DNA of 64,000 nucleotides, from assembly GCA_942159475.1 (NCBI GenBank), contig OW804102.1:31254873-31318872 (forward strand), written 5' to 3'. A program made the position numbers and the translations under genes. Under the pieces are notes generated by a model. That model made no database searches, had not been told where the DNA came from, and saw nothing but the letters and a program-made list of their open reading frames with translations. This DNA is from Sthenelais limicola. Taxonomy: Eukaryota > Annelida > Polychaeta > Phyllodocida > Sigalionidae. Shown here one piece after another: positions 12,069 through 23,596 of the stretch (the stretch's first letter is position 1; every line of letters begins with the position of its first letter).

Positions 12069-13859
12069 AAGTTCATTCAACCATTTACATGCATTCTTCA
12101 TTTATTTTCTTTAATCATTTTAATTACCTGAAAACGAGTCCTATGAAGCGCCGCATGGATTCTGGTGTGAACATGATACAAGATACTGATAGATTGCGTA
12201 GCGCCTTCAATAATGGCATCTTCCCTTAATTACCCCTTAATTAGGTCATTCGGGGGTCAGGGTTCACACAGATTTTTGGTAGCTCAGGGAAGAGGAGAAA
12301 TTTCACATAAAGTCTTGCGAATATCCAGTAAATAGGCTTGAGTTGTGGTGTTAAGTCAAATGCTTATTGAGCGGAATTTGAGCCACATGCTAAGATAGGA
12401 TATTCCGTCCGAGCTGAGTGAGTGAGTGAGTGACGTATTCCATGTCGAGTGTTCAGTCACCCATCACCGTTGAGGATGTAATTCCATGATTCCAACTCCT
12501 ATATATTCTTCCCTTTTCAGTGATTTATGCCTCAGAGTTCCAGCAACAGCTAGATTGTTGACAATTCTCAACTCACTAAATACTAGATCATCTGTTGCGT
12601 ATCAATGGACTTCTTACTCAGATAGCCAGTAAGTTTTTCGTGTGATCCTTGCGCGGAGTACTGTCATTTGTACTTCATTCTGACACGTTTTACACAATTA
12701 ATTCTCCCACTTAATCGCTAGCTCTCCGCTGCCTCATAATCCATCCTAGCTTGGATTAAATTACATAGTTCAAATGTATGATTAAATCAAAAAATGATTT
12801 AACCGCAGCGCCACTTCGTCTATTCGTTCCCACACTTAAACATGTGGTGGGGTGTTTCTTACAGAAATATATTTCTACTAATATAATCATTCATAGGCTT
12901 CTTGGCCAACCTATTGATGTGGAATCTCAGGCTCCTTTCTCCCTACTTTCGGTTGATTCACCCTTCTACCCACTTCACTAACTGTTAACTGTTCACAGTG
13001 TGAATTCAACGGTGAAAGTAGGAGGGAGTCTCCTCATATTTTAGTTCTCTTTTACTCCACCAGCTGGCGTATCTGTGCCTGAATTATGTGTGATAGAAAG
13101 TGATGAAGTTTGTAATATGAGTTATCTGGTATATCATAATTTCTCTCGTATTTACTTAATGTAGCTTACATCGAAAAGTATGATGACAGGTTTAAATAGG
13201 CGTGCTGTGTCAATACTTTTTTAGGGCTATAGCCCGGCCTTAAATCGCGTCCACAAAGTTAAACAAGGCGAAAAAAGCCTTGAAGTGATCTCGTTGGAAT
13301 TATATTTTCAATATATTTCTCATAAATCATGTATAAATCTACATTTGATAAAAAAAAAAAAAATATTGAAAAATTAATCAAAACATATTTTACCCAAAGC
13401 ATTTTCTAATTGGACAAATTTGAAATATATTTTTGTGGACACATTTAAGGGATAGATCCATAGAGTCCAAGGAATATTTCCCATCTTCCACATGGGCGAT
13501 GGTGAAGTAGAAGTCACTGATGGGTAAATGTTAGCAGCAAAACCCAAGCTAGCAATACATAGAGGGTAGAGACAGCCGCGTGAATGAGCTGAGACAACAA
13601 GTATCAAGTAAAGTATTACCATAAGCAACAGAGTAAGAACCTGACAGTCAACCAAACATGGACAAGGGGTGAATTAACCAGGAATATAGTTGTACACATC
13701 AGCTGCACATCTTTACTGTAGGATTTCATTTTCGTTAAGGAAAATGAAATATAGAGAAGGATTAGTCGGGTAAAGCATGCAGCGATAGGAAGAGTTGGGG
13801 TACAAGGCCTAGGCCAATGAGAATTAATATTAATTAGTTTATCCGCATAACAAATCCTG

Positions 13860-14155
13860 TCTTTCTGTTTCTCCCAGTCTGCTTCACTCCCCCTCACTCC
13901 TCTCTCTGTATGTCTGTCTCTGTCCCCCTCTCCCCATGTCTATCTCTTAATAATAATTTCTCCTAACCCTGACCCTTTCTTATTCTCTATACCCCTGTCT
14001 GTCTCTCTGTCTGGTTCTGTCTCTGTCTTACTTTCTCCTCTCTCTGTCTGGCTCGCCCCCCCCTCCCCTGTCTCTGTCTCTCCCTCCCTCCCAGTGATGT
14101 TGTCTCTCTCTCCTAGCCTCTCTCTCTCTATCTCCGTCTCTCTCTCCCCTCGCCC
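13860..14155. repeat. CT-rich tract with TCTGTCTC units
   Basis: Polypyrimidine run on the plus strand with repeated CTGTCTCT and CTCTCTCT; purine-rich on the Dixin coding strand. Confidence 0.85.
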
Positions 14156-15828
14156 CAACTGTTAAATTAAGCTGAAGTATTATCGAGATGATCACACCAG
14201 TGACTGGCAGTGCTGTGTGTTGTACATAATGGGAAGGAAATGAGACCATTTCACCATCCGGCCGGCCTGCTGGAACAAAACCAACTCACACCTCCTCACT
14301 TCATATCAACACACACTAAAGGAGTATAAGTATTTCAAGTCTATATTAGTACAAATGTATTATTCTTAATATTAAAATGCAAATCCCTGAGTGACAGATA
14401 CCATCTGGTATCTGGCGAAGACTATAAAGATAATGCCATGCTAATGGGGGATCCAAGTTTAACCAAGGTCTGGTCCTGATGTAGATAGAAACTGGTATAT
14501 TATATCAAACCCGGGTATCAAACAACATAGATAGTACTATACTACCCATTATTAAGCTAGAGCAAGACCAGACGCTCGAGCTAGAACTAGCTAGCTACAA
14601 TTAGCTACAATTAATTAATTGCACATTAGCTGAAAAGAGCTACCATCTACGAGAGCTGAACTATATAGTAACAGTCTGGTAAACATCTATCAATGATAGA
14701 CGATAATATAAGATTATCAAAGGAGACAGAAGACCATTAACAAGACCTAAACCAGAAACAGCCAGCTAGGTAAGACAATTTACAACCAAACAGTAAGTAA
14801 CCCCAAGAGGTTGTAAGACCAACGGAAAGAGCTGAATCAGTAGAATGGACAAAACCTTTCCATGATAATCAAAAAGAGATCTCGGCCATGTTCTCCTGCA
14901 TGGAAATGATTGCCACACAGGAGTATTGTACTAGACGAGATAATTAGTTTGACACAACATGTAATTACTCTTGTCCTAATTACACTAGGAAGCACCTTCC
15001 AATACAAATAGACCTATAGTTAGACTAAGTAAACCCATCCTTAGAAAAATTACTCCTTACTCTTACTCCTTGTACCAATGCAATAAGTAATTACTAGACA
15101 TTTTAATTACTACGTGATTAGGTATTCCTAAATAAACCGTCTATGGCTATTATAATCTGTGAGAAAAATTACCCCATAAAACGCAAACCCTAAGGTAAAG
15201 TATCCTCCCTAGAATCCCACATATCTTCCTAGAAATATATCTACTCTACAATGACCTTTGACAGTTTACATGCCTCGGAAGAGAATTAAGGTATCCGCAT
15301 CTCGCAAACAACCGACACAGAAACTACAAAAAAACTGCAAACAAGACATATATTAGAAGAGAAAATACCGCAAATAATGGAGGAGGATATGGAGGGGAAA
15401 CATGTGTTGGGAAGGGGAGATAGTTGGGTCTGGCATACCTTGACTTACGCCATCCCATAATAACAACACGTGTTCGTCATGGCAACCAACGAGTGTGTAG
15501 AAATGTCGTCTGCTAGGAAGTGATGTATTTATCTTAACGATTCCCATGTATTTGTTACAACAGTGGCGGGGATTCTTAAACTGACAGAGGGAACAAAAAT
15601 GCTTTAATGAATTTAAGAACTGTCCCCGTTTCTGGACTTCAAATTTTACCTCCACATCAACAATTAGTTACAATGCTTTTTAATGAAGACTAGAAAATTG
15701 AAATTGAGTGAAACCCCCCAAAAAGACAAAAAAACATCTTTTATAATTTCAGCCTTCGTGGTTGAAGATTAATTAATGTGTTGCTGGGTAGATACCACAT
15801 CTAGTCAATTAGGGTGTAACACTACAGT

Positions 15829-15853
15829 GAATGAATGAATGAATGAATGAATG
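15829..15853. repeat. (TGAA)n microsatellite
   Basis: Six GAAT/TGAA units. Confidence 0.9.
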
Positions 15854-17100
15854 GGCGTGCGAGGGAGTGACAGAAAGAGTAGACAGACAAGAAAGAGAGC
15901 AAGAATAAATGAAGGAGGAAAGTATGAGGCAAGGAAGTAACTAACCAACAAAGAAATAACGAAACAAACAGACGAACAAACGGCAAAAGAATGAATGAAT
16001 CATTAAGAAATCAAAACAATGAAAGGATGTATATTGGCAAATGAATGCCAGGAATAATGTATCAATAGTAATATCACGGTGGTTTATCCCACATGGCATC
16101 ATATATCTATAGACAAATTAGTGAAATATTTAGGAAAGAAATTTACCCAATGAAAATCCAAATCAGATTTGGCAGAAGGACAACAGAGTGAGTTATTTCT
16201 ACCATAACAAAAAGTTCTCCAGCTTCCACATAGAAATATTTCTTGCATGGTTATCTCCCTGGATTTTGGTATATTTCTATTATTCTCCCTTAAATGACAT
16301 TTCCTGGAATGGTTGCACATTCTTATTCATGGTTTTATTATTTTGATCCTTCCAAAATAGTTGAGTATAATTGCACGGTTGGTATAAATTCGGGGATATC
16401 AACCTAATCCATCGCAGACATATCGTAATCCACTCGTAAAATCCGATAACGCGAAGTAGTAGAGGTAGATGTAGTTATTTACCCAGCTCCCGCTCCAAAC
16501 TGAATCAAAAACAGCTGAGTCATCTAAACACGAATAACACTAACAGTGTTTCTTCCAACATGCATCAAGTCAATGCAATGATTCCCACGGTGCTACAACA
16601 GATGGAACAAAAATCATCTATACTGTAATTCAACTTGAATAGTTGTCATTCGAAGAAATAGTGTTTTCCCCCATAAGGCAATCAGGTTTAGGGAAACTTG
16701 TTACCACTTGAAAAATGAGACAGAAATTTCCTCCAGTATCTACTTGTCTCACACTCCAGTGAACGGGTATATACCCCGGAGGGTGTAGAAGAAGAGGGGG
16801 TTGGCTTGCTTATGAAGGGCTCCTTTCCCCTCCAGCGTCCCAGGTCATATGATGGCAACTTGGCGTTTCCTCCAGGGGAAAAATGGGGGTCTAGGGTCGG
16901 CAACACATCTGGTAGAGGTCGGTAAAGAGTAGATAAAAATGTTATCAGAGTTTGTGTGTGTGGAGTCACTGTCTGTCAATGGTGACTTCTTCCTGCCTTG
17001 ATGTTCTTTGAAGACATACAAAATCTAATGCAAAATAACATTGTGTCCGACCCCCTGAATGTTGTCCAACTCAGATAGTATTTAACAGTGATGAGGCCAT

Positions 17101-17121
17101 GGTGGTGGTGGTGGTGGTGGT
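17101..17121. repeat. (GTG)n microsatellite
   Basis: Seven GTG/GGT units. Confidence 0.9.
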
Positions 17122-17944
17122 GTCCTGTTATGTTAGCCTCTGAATAGCCAAACAAAGCAATTATGTGTATTGCCTCCTAAACGTTACCCAGTTAGGCCCG
17201 TATGTCACAGCGTTTAGACAGCGAATGAGGTGAAGGTTATGTAGTAAATGTGCCTGATGTGGACACTCATTATTGCTTTAATTGCTGCTGCAATCCACCA
17301 TGTTATGACTTATGTTATCCCTTCAAACATGTGAAAACTGCTCCAAAATACTGATGTTGTATATCGCCTCCTGTATGTACATGTACTTCCTTTGCCGAAC
17401 ATAAGAACTTTTGGGTGGATGTAGGAGATGAATCGGTGGTGGTGCACTTGTGGTGGTAAAGCAGAAAGACTACCCCACTGTTATTCCAACTTGTGAAAAC
17501 TTACACCCAAATATTGTGTATTGCTCCCTGAATGTAGCTGGTAGTCCCCGGATGAACTACAAGACGTTTGGGTGTGTCATGGTAGCATCAGACTGTCCTC
17601 AATACACAAACTTACCCTCCTCAAACCGCCTCCACACCCTTCCAAGGATCCAGGTAGGGAAGGTCCCTCACTCACTTACTCTCTCGCTCTTCTCCTCCTA
17701 CTCAAACCCAGGAGGAGAGGTACAGGAGGAGAAGGTATGTTGATATTGGTATGGAATACCCCCGTGGTGGAGTTTTCATTATACGTGAGGTAGCAGAGAG
17801 GGGAGGAGGTGGAGATATGCAGTCGAGTGGTTAGCAGGGAGAGGTTTGTGGAGAGCTAATACTATTCTACATTGAGTAGCTCATAGACTAGCACCAAGTC
17901 CCTTACCCTATCTCTCAATGAGCACATCAACCTGGGGCCTCACT

Positions 17945-18115
17945 CAGTCTAGGCCCAAAGATGACAGAGTCCCTTCAAACAGAGGGAAAGCCTCTCGCCT
18001 CCAACCGCAAAGTGCCATTATAATTCCATTAAGAACGCAAAATGTCATTATAATCCCATTAGAACACCTAGTCCTAGGCCAGAAACCCCATTAGCGAAGT
18101 AGGCGTTCAATCACT
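17945..18115 (+). mobile_element. MITE-A copy 2 (3' truncated)
   Basis: CAGTCTAGGCCCAAAGATGA start, all internal markers to AAGTAGGCGTTCAATCACT, then homology is lost; the right terminal repeat is missing. Confidence 0.85.
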
Positions 18116-19162
18116 AGAGACTCTAATATGATATGTATTTTTTTCGTAATTACCTTTTCAAAAAAAAAAAGTAATCAAAGCCTAAGTACGCCAAGTTTGA
18201 CCAGAGATGAGACACTTTAAAATATTCAAAGATATATGTATATATCCTATAGTTGAAATTCATTGGCAGATATAAGAGGACTTGATTTTTAAATCTCAAA
18301 TAAAAAGGGTTTAAAGTTAAACATAAGAATTGACCATAGCCACATGATCGAATGGCACTAAACATTTTTGGCTTGGCCATGATTTATCTCTGCCCACTTC
18401 TCTTAAATATCTACGTCAACAACTTTTATCCGATGTTGCTATGATAATGTCTCATCATATATAATAATCGGCATTATAATGTCTTTTAGTGTGGAATATT
18501 ATTCTAACAGAAATAGCATGCCCTCTTCCACCATGGTTTGTCAGTACACTTTTTGGAATGCTGTGCCTAATTTGCAGGTGCCATGAATATAGATAGGGAC
18601 AATATCTATAGGGACAATATCTATCGACCTTCCATAACTATATGGCATTAATCAACCATCACTCACTCCCTCCATAACTATATCCAACGTTTCATAGATA
18701 ATGACATCTCAAGTTATATAGAACATACTGTAGTTGGTAGAGGGTTGGCAAGTCTACGACCAGATACCCAGACTCACCCCACCCGCAGATAAGCTCTCCC
18801 ACTATTGCTGACCCAGATATGACCTGAATATCTGACCTAATGACCTAGTTATGGCCCCATGAACCAATACAATGCCCACCGCCAAAATACTATGAGCGAG
18901 AGAACACTAAGATAAATAAGCAATAAAGTTATCAAAGTGATAAAATAAGCTAGCATCCAATATGTACACTCTTCTAGGTGTACGTATACATATCTGGGGA
19001 AATTATCAGAATTTCAGAATTCCAAAACGGGCTCTGCATCAATTTCATAATTCATAAAAGATACAAGCTGACCCCATATATGCAATTATGTCTCGCAAGC
19101 CACATTTAAGTAAAGTCATCTGTTCGACACAATCATTTTTTTATGTATTAATATTTAATATA

Positions 19163-19216
19163 TATTGTACGAAATAAGCTTATACAATATATAATATTGT
19201 ACGAAATAAGCTTGAT
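19163..19216. repeat. Short direct repeat
   Basis: ATTGTACGAAATAAGCTT occurs twice, 32 bp apart. Confidence 0.7.
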
Positions 19217-19995
19217 CATACAGTAGAGAATTGCTGTAGCTCGTCACAACAGCCAGCGAGAGTCCACAAGTAAGGGAAAGTATGTCCAGAGCTGGACTTT
19301 TGACTGAGCTTCCATTTTAATACGACAGGCGGCGACACTGTCTAAGGGTTGCGAGTTTAGTGGTTCTAGCATGGGACATGCAGCATAAACTCAAGTCTCC
19401 CTTAGCGTGGAAGGAAGATAGTATGGCCCAGTACAGGAACATCAAAGAAAACCGCTCCCTTGGCCACGGAGAGACAGTTTAGAAGCTGAGGGGAAAGAGG
19501 GGCAATAAGCTCCCCTTGGAGCAAATACTTCTACAAATTCTCGATATCTGTATCATCTAATCTGCATATTTGCCATTCTACTTGGTCATTAACTCACCAA
19601 GTGCTATACTATTATGAAGTCTACGTTATAAATCTGTTGACTTGAAAAGAGGGAAATTTCCTTTCTATCATCTGGAATACACAGGTTTGTGAATAAGTCA
19701 TTGTCTTGAATTGAGCCATAAAAGGATTTGATTTTCTTAGACGGTAACCTCACGGCTAGATTCCTAGAGTGGCACACATTTCTAGTTCCTAATCCCAGAC
19801 ACACGTATGCATGTATATACGTCATGTATAAAACGATCAAATGAAGCCCCCTGGAACATTATAGTAAAGAAAACTAAAATACCCTGCTTTGCTAAAAGAA
19901 TCACTGCTCATGACTACTGGGATCACTTTTAAAGGATCATGGGAGGTTTATTATAGTATATCACAGAACTACTTAGTTCTGTGTGTGTGTGTATA

Positions 19996-20170
19996 TACCG
20001 TATTTCCCCGTTTATAAGCCCGGGCTGATAATGATATCAATTTCAAATGGTGATAGACCAGGCTTATATTCGGGGCGGGCTTATATTCGGGGTAACGATT
20101 AATCATTATAGTGCTTATTTTACCATCAGAATGTGTTTACCCCCCGGCTAATAAACGGGGAAATATGGTA
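19996..20170. mobile_element. TA-flanked palindromic MITE near exon 5
   Basis: TACCGTATTTCCCCGTTTAT at the left and ATAAACGGGGAAATATGGTA at the right are inverted repeats, flanked by TA on both sides. Duplicated GGCTTATATTCGGGG lies inside. TA target suggests a Tc1/mariner-type mobiliser. Confidence 0.75.
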
Positions 20171-20212
20171 TATGGGAGATGATGACGTTAAGGTGACGTT
20201 GTCATGACGTAC

Positions 20213-20304
20213 CTGCTTTCTTGCACCAAGTGGAGGGGACGTTGGGGACGCTGGTGCACAATAGATGCGTCTCTCCGCGCGTCCGCAAGCGCCGCTGCTG
20301 CACC
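20213..20304 (-). CDS. DIXDC1: Dixin exon 5: post-CH linker with GAAAALAD motif
   Basis: 92-nt exon with a TTCACTAG acceptor and a CAG|GTACGT donor, phase 0 in and phase 2 out. It encodes GAAAALADARRDASIVHQRP followed by QRPLHLVQES. The GAAAALAD motif matches the same position after the CH domain in vertebrate Dixin (recalled AQGAAAALAD), which supports this exon despite its small size. It is followed by the 16.6-kb intron 5. A TA-flanked palindromic MITE ends about 40 nt from its donor. Confidence 0.88.
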
Positions 20305-20685
20305 CTAGTGAAGAAAAGAAAATTTAATTTAGAGTTTTTATCAAAGGGAGATATACAGGGAAAGTGATTGTCACAGTGAAACCTTTTTAAACATCTACCG
20401 ACAAAATATATGCCGCTGATGTCATATTATGATTGTCTCTATGTCAACATTTAATTGACATTTACATAATATTTAAATTTCGAATCAAGTGTATCAAAAC
20501 AGTGGGATATATCTTCAGATACATTTTCGTTTAAAAATTGGCTGTATCAAATATATAGCGTCCATGTTTGTCGCGTTTTTTCTTCCGTTTTTGTTGTTGT
20601 TTGAAAAAATCTAATTTCAACCAGGCAGCTTTAGCTATTGGACATCCTAAAATAATGCGATCACTACTGTCTACAGTACGTAAAG

Positions 20686-20890
20686 TCACCAGAAAATGTA
20701 CAATTCGCCTTCACCAATCCTCTCAAATAAGCCAAATTTAAGACAAAATGATGTTCAAAATACGGTTCAACATAAACTGAACAGATATTTTGAATCAACA
20801 TAATACCAAATATACTCAGATCCATGTATATCATTTTCATCCTAATTTAGCAAAATTTAGCCAATTGTACATATTTTCAGGATCTGACCC
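20686..20890. mobile_element. Element B copy next to exon 4
   Basis: Starts TCACCAGAAAATGTACAATTC and ends in TGTACATATTTTCAGGATCTGACCC. Shares AAAATGATGTTCAAAATACGG and ATACTCAGAT internal segments with 50527-50900. It ends 20 nt from the exon 4 5' splice site. Confidence 0.7.
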
Positions 20891-20912
20891 ACAAGAGTGT
20901 AATAATTCCTAC

Positions 20913-21064
20913 CTGGGCTAGACCTATGAGAGTGGGGTGGGAGCGGGGGGACACGGCACCCCCGGCCCCCGGCTGGTGCGAGTGTTTCACACTCTTAGGC
21001 TTGTAATGAGCGGCCAGCGCTAGGATCAGTCGCATGATGGACTTGAGGTTGCCTTCTACTATGT
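20913..21064 (-). CDS. DIXDC1: Dixin exon 4: end of CH domain
   Basis: 152-nt exon with a TTTGCAG acceptor and a CAG|GTAGGA donor, phase 1 in and phase 0 out. It encodes DIVEGNLKSIMRLILALAAH then YKPKSVKHSHQPG and a Gly/Ser/Pro stretch ending in IGLAQ. The DIV-GNLKSIMRL-LALAAH-KP segment is almost identical to the final CH helix of Dixin. The rest is linker. An inverted-repeat MITE ends only about 20 nt downstream of its 5' splice site (see 20686-20890). Confidence 0.95.
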
Positions 21065-21744
21065 CTGCAAATAGAGAAAATAGACAAGAATTAGATATTG
21101 TATAGCCGACACAATTGTAATAGTATGCCTCCTCTTTATATAGACTATTCCTAGAATATTGACCAAAATTATTAGTTATATCTATGTCATTACATTGTGA
21201 CAACTACTAGGGCTGTTATATCATTTAAGTCATCATAATTTATACAAGATCTTTATTAATTCCAGTGAAATAAAATTTCCTAGTGCATATGAAACAATTG
21301 ATGGACATTTACATTATCCAAACAGAATTGATTGTGGGGCTCTGAAAGCACAGCTTCAGCCAAATGATATTTCTTATAAATATATATGCGATTGGACTAA
21401 AATTATGAATTTTATTGTCATTAGGAAGAAAGGTAATAAAGACAAAATAGCACTAACAATGATAACTAAATTAATTACAAGTTAAAAATTTCCACGACGA
21501 CTATTAGTGTGGAACGCACAACCAATCGTTCTATTTAAATACTTTTAATCTTTTGACGGGGAAGAATAACATCAAATCCGGAAATAAGACAGATGATGTG
21601 ATTGGTTGTTGTCATTTTATTTTACAAATGACCAACGTTTCGGTGACGTTTCGCCTTCATCAGGGTTCTTAAAATACTTTTAAATTTTGAAAGTGATACT
21701 AAATATCGATACCAATAGATATACATTAATATAAATTGATATGA

Positions 21745-21990
21745 ATCAGGGAAGAAAGTGGGGCCATGACAAAAATACTGAAATATTTCTGACAAGGGGA
21801 AAAGGGGAAATTTAAAAGTTATTTTGATAATAACAGTCTTCGAAAGTTCCAACGAAATCTGGTCAATCGAATTATGTGAAATGCTTCTGAAAATTTGAGA
21901 AGTTTTTATTGAAAACTTTTGTTTAAAAATGATGACATTTTTTGTTTTAAAAATACTGATTCCAGTAGAAATACTGAAGACTTTCATTGC
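21745..21990. repeat. Dispersed repeat C, copy 2 (intron 3)
   Basis: GGGGCCATGACAAAAATACTG start-like and GAAATACTGAAGACTTTCAT end; it abuts the exon 3 donor region (22013). Confidence 0.5.
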
Positions 21991-22013
21991 TGTATCATAT
22001 AGTTAGAACTCAC

Positions 22014-22139
22014 CAGGTGCAGTGGTTTGGTGCATACGTATGCGGTGTGACGTCATGAACTCCAGGACCTTGTCCACGTTAGCCACCATCTCCACTGCCG
22101 TGGAGGGCGCGCCATAGATGCCCGGCAGCGGCACGTTGG
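22014..22139 (-). CDS. DIXDC1: Dixin exon 3: middle of CH domain
   Basis: 126-nt exon, phase 1 in and out, with a CTTGCAG acceptor and a G|GTGAGT donor. It encodes ANVPLPGIYGAPSTAVEMVA, then NVDKVLEFMTSHRIRMHQTT and AP. The NVDKVLEF and RIRMHQT motifs align with NVEKVLQF and KIRMHQT of vertebrate Dixin. The short loop between LIEIVA and the N-helix is more divergent. Intron 2, between this exon and exon 2, is 528 nt and contains part of a tRNA-derived SINE-like sequence. Confidence 0.95.
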
Positions 22140-22384
22140 CTGCAAGAGCAAAATCATTTGTTTTAATTTTTATAAACATTGAGTCTTTCTTTCACACCAA
22201 ATAACATAATTTACAGATTATTTAGTTTGAAGACATTGAAACCATTCCTCATACTTTCAAATCCAAAAATGGATATGTAATGAATAGATTAAGATTTTCT
22301 GGATAAATCCCATAGAAGTCAAGATGGGGATTTTTTTAAGGGGGTTTAAGACAAGTTCATTTACCCTAGGATAATATATTAATC

Positions 22385-22485
22385 AATGAATCAATTAATT
22401 AATTGATGTGTAGCGAGCTTTGGCAGAAAATACATGCCTGCCCCAAGTAGGACTCGAACCCACAACCTCTATGTTACATGATCAT
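22385..22485 (-). repeat. tRNA-derived SINE-like fragment
   Basis: On the minus strand GTGGGTTCGAGTCCTAC forms a tRNA T-arm with a pol III B box (GGTTCGAGTCC), followed by TTGGGGCAGGCATG. No A box, D arm or CCA-pairing acceptor stem was found, so it is a SINE or decayed tRNA, not a working tRNA gene. It lies in intron 2. Confidence 0.5.
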
Positions 22486-22667
22486 AACATGTCTGTTGCC
22501 CTGACTGTCTCAGATGCCAGAACTGCCTTGAAGCGGAAGGTCCAAGGTCACCCAGGGCTACTACATATTTATTTATTGAACCTTAAATCCAAGATAAACG
22601 CATTTCCCCCTTCTCATAGCAGTTCTACCAATGATTACCCTCGCCAAAATATACCAAACATACATAC

Positions 22668-22794
22668 CAACAATTTCGATGAGGTCTGCGAGGGCGACGC
22701 CATCTTGCATGTCGCGGAGGTCCTCCACGGTCCTCGTGCCGGGCTTCTTCTTGAGTTGAGAGTTCACCCATGCTACATACGCCTGGAGCTGTTT
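22668..22794 (-). CDS. DIXDC1: Dixin exon 2: start of calponin-homology domain
   Basis: 127-nt exon with a TTACAG acceptor and a G|GTATGT donor, phase 0 in and phase 1 out. The peptide opens KQLQAYVAWVNSQLKKKPG and continues through DLRDMQDGVALADLIEIV, closely matching the first half of the single CH domain of Dixin (recalled vertebrate form QQLQAYVAWVNAQLKKRP, then DLRDGVILAYLIEIVA). It contains the CH hallmark W-V-N, the D-G-V-A-L-A-D-L-I helix and the start of the core helix. The CH domain of Dixin is reported to bind actin. This is one of the two exons that fix the gene's identity. Confidence 0.95.
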
Positions 22795-22921
22795 CTGTAA
22801 GACACAAAATAAGGAGAACATCAGCTGGGTGTCAGGGTGTCAGGGGGTAGTTGACTAGCAGTTGTGTCTGTATCATTAAACACAGAGAGAGGCAACAACT
22901 GAATAAGGTTTTAAGACCAAA

Positions 22922-23085
22922 CAGACAGACCAATAGAGGTCTCTTGGAATGGAATAGATAACACCTTAGGTCTCTAAGATAAAACATAGAAACAGACCAA
23001 TAGATATCACCTAAGGTCTGTCTCTAAGGTAAAACATCGAAACAGGCCAATAGATATCACCTAAGGTCTCTAAGATAAAACTGGG
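22922..23085. repeat. Minisatellite of ~50-60-bp units
   Basis: About three diverged tandem units of AACAGACCAATAGATATCAC then CTAAGGTCTCTAAGATAAAAC. Confidence 0.75.
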
Positions 23086-23393
23086 ATATGTCTACATCAC
23101 TTTAGCTTGGTTTCCATGTAAACGGATAGGGTAAAATAATAAAATGTTGGGAAAAAAATAAACAAAAAAGATCATAACCAGTCATCCTCGTTAGCTACGG
23201 TGCCGATAGCTACGGTTGTATAAGAGTATAACATACACTAGAGTGAATCAATGAGCCTACATTAGAGTGATGGATAGAGATTGAGTACCCTCAGGTATGA
23301 ACAGACCCTCTGGCACTCAATCAATGGCAACCTGCCGCTCACAGATCCACACAAACCGTTACATACATGTCCTTATGACTCATCTTTTCTTTT

Positions 23394-23596
23394 CAGTCTA
23401 GGCCCAAAGTTGAGAGAGTCCCTTCAAACGGAGGGAAAGCCTCTCTCCTCAAACCAAAAAGTGCCATTATAATTCCATTAAGACCACAAATGTCATTATA
23501 TTCCCATTAAAACGCCGAGTCCTAGGCCAGAAAACCGATTAGCGAAGTAGGCTGACATACCATTCTTATCTGATCTGAGGGTTTGGACCTCGAGTG
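23394..23596 (+). mobile_element. MITE-A copy 3
   Basis: CAGTCTAGGCCCAAAGTTGA start. It has a short deletion after AAGTAGG and ends with a degraded GGACCTCGAGTG. Confidence 0.85.

Noticed and set aside
15353..15655. 100-codon minus-strand frame
   Set aside because: No similarity, no splice borders and no codon pattern distinct from the surrounding intron.
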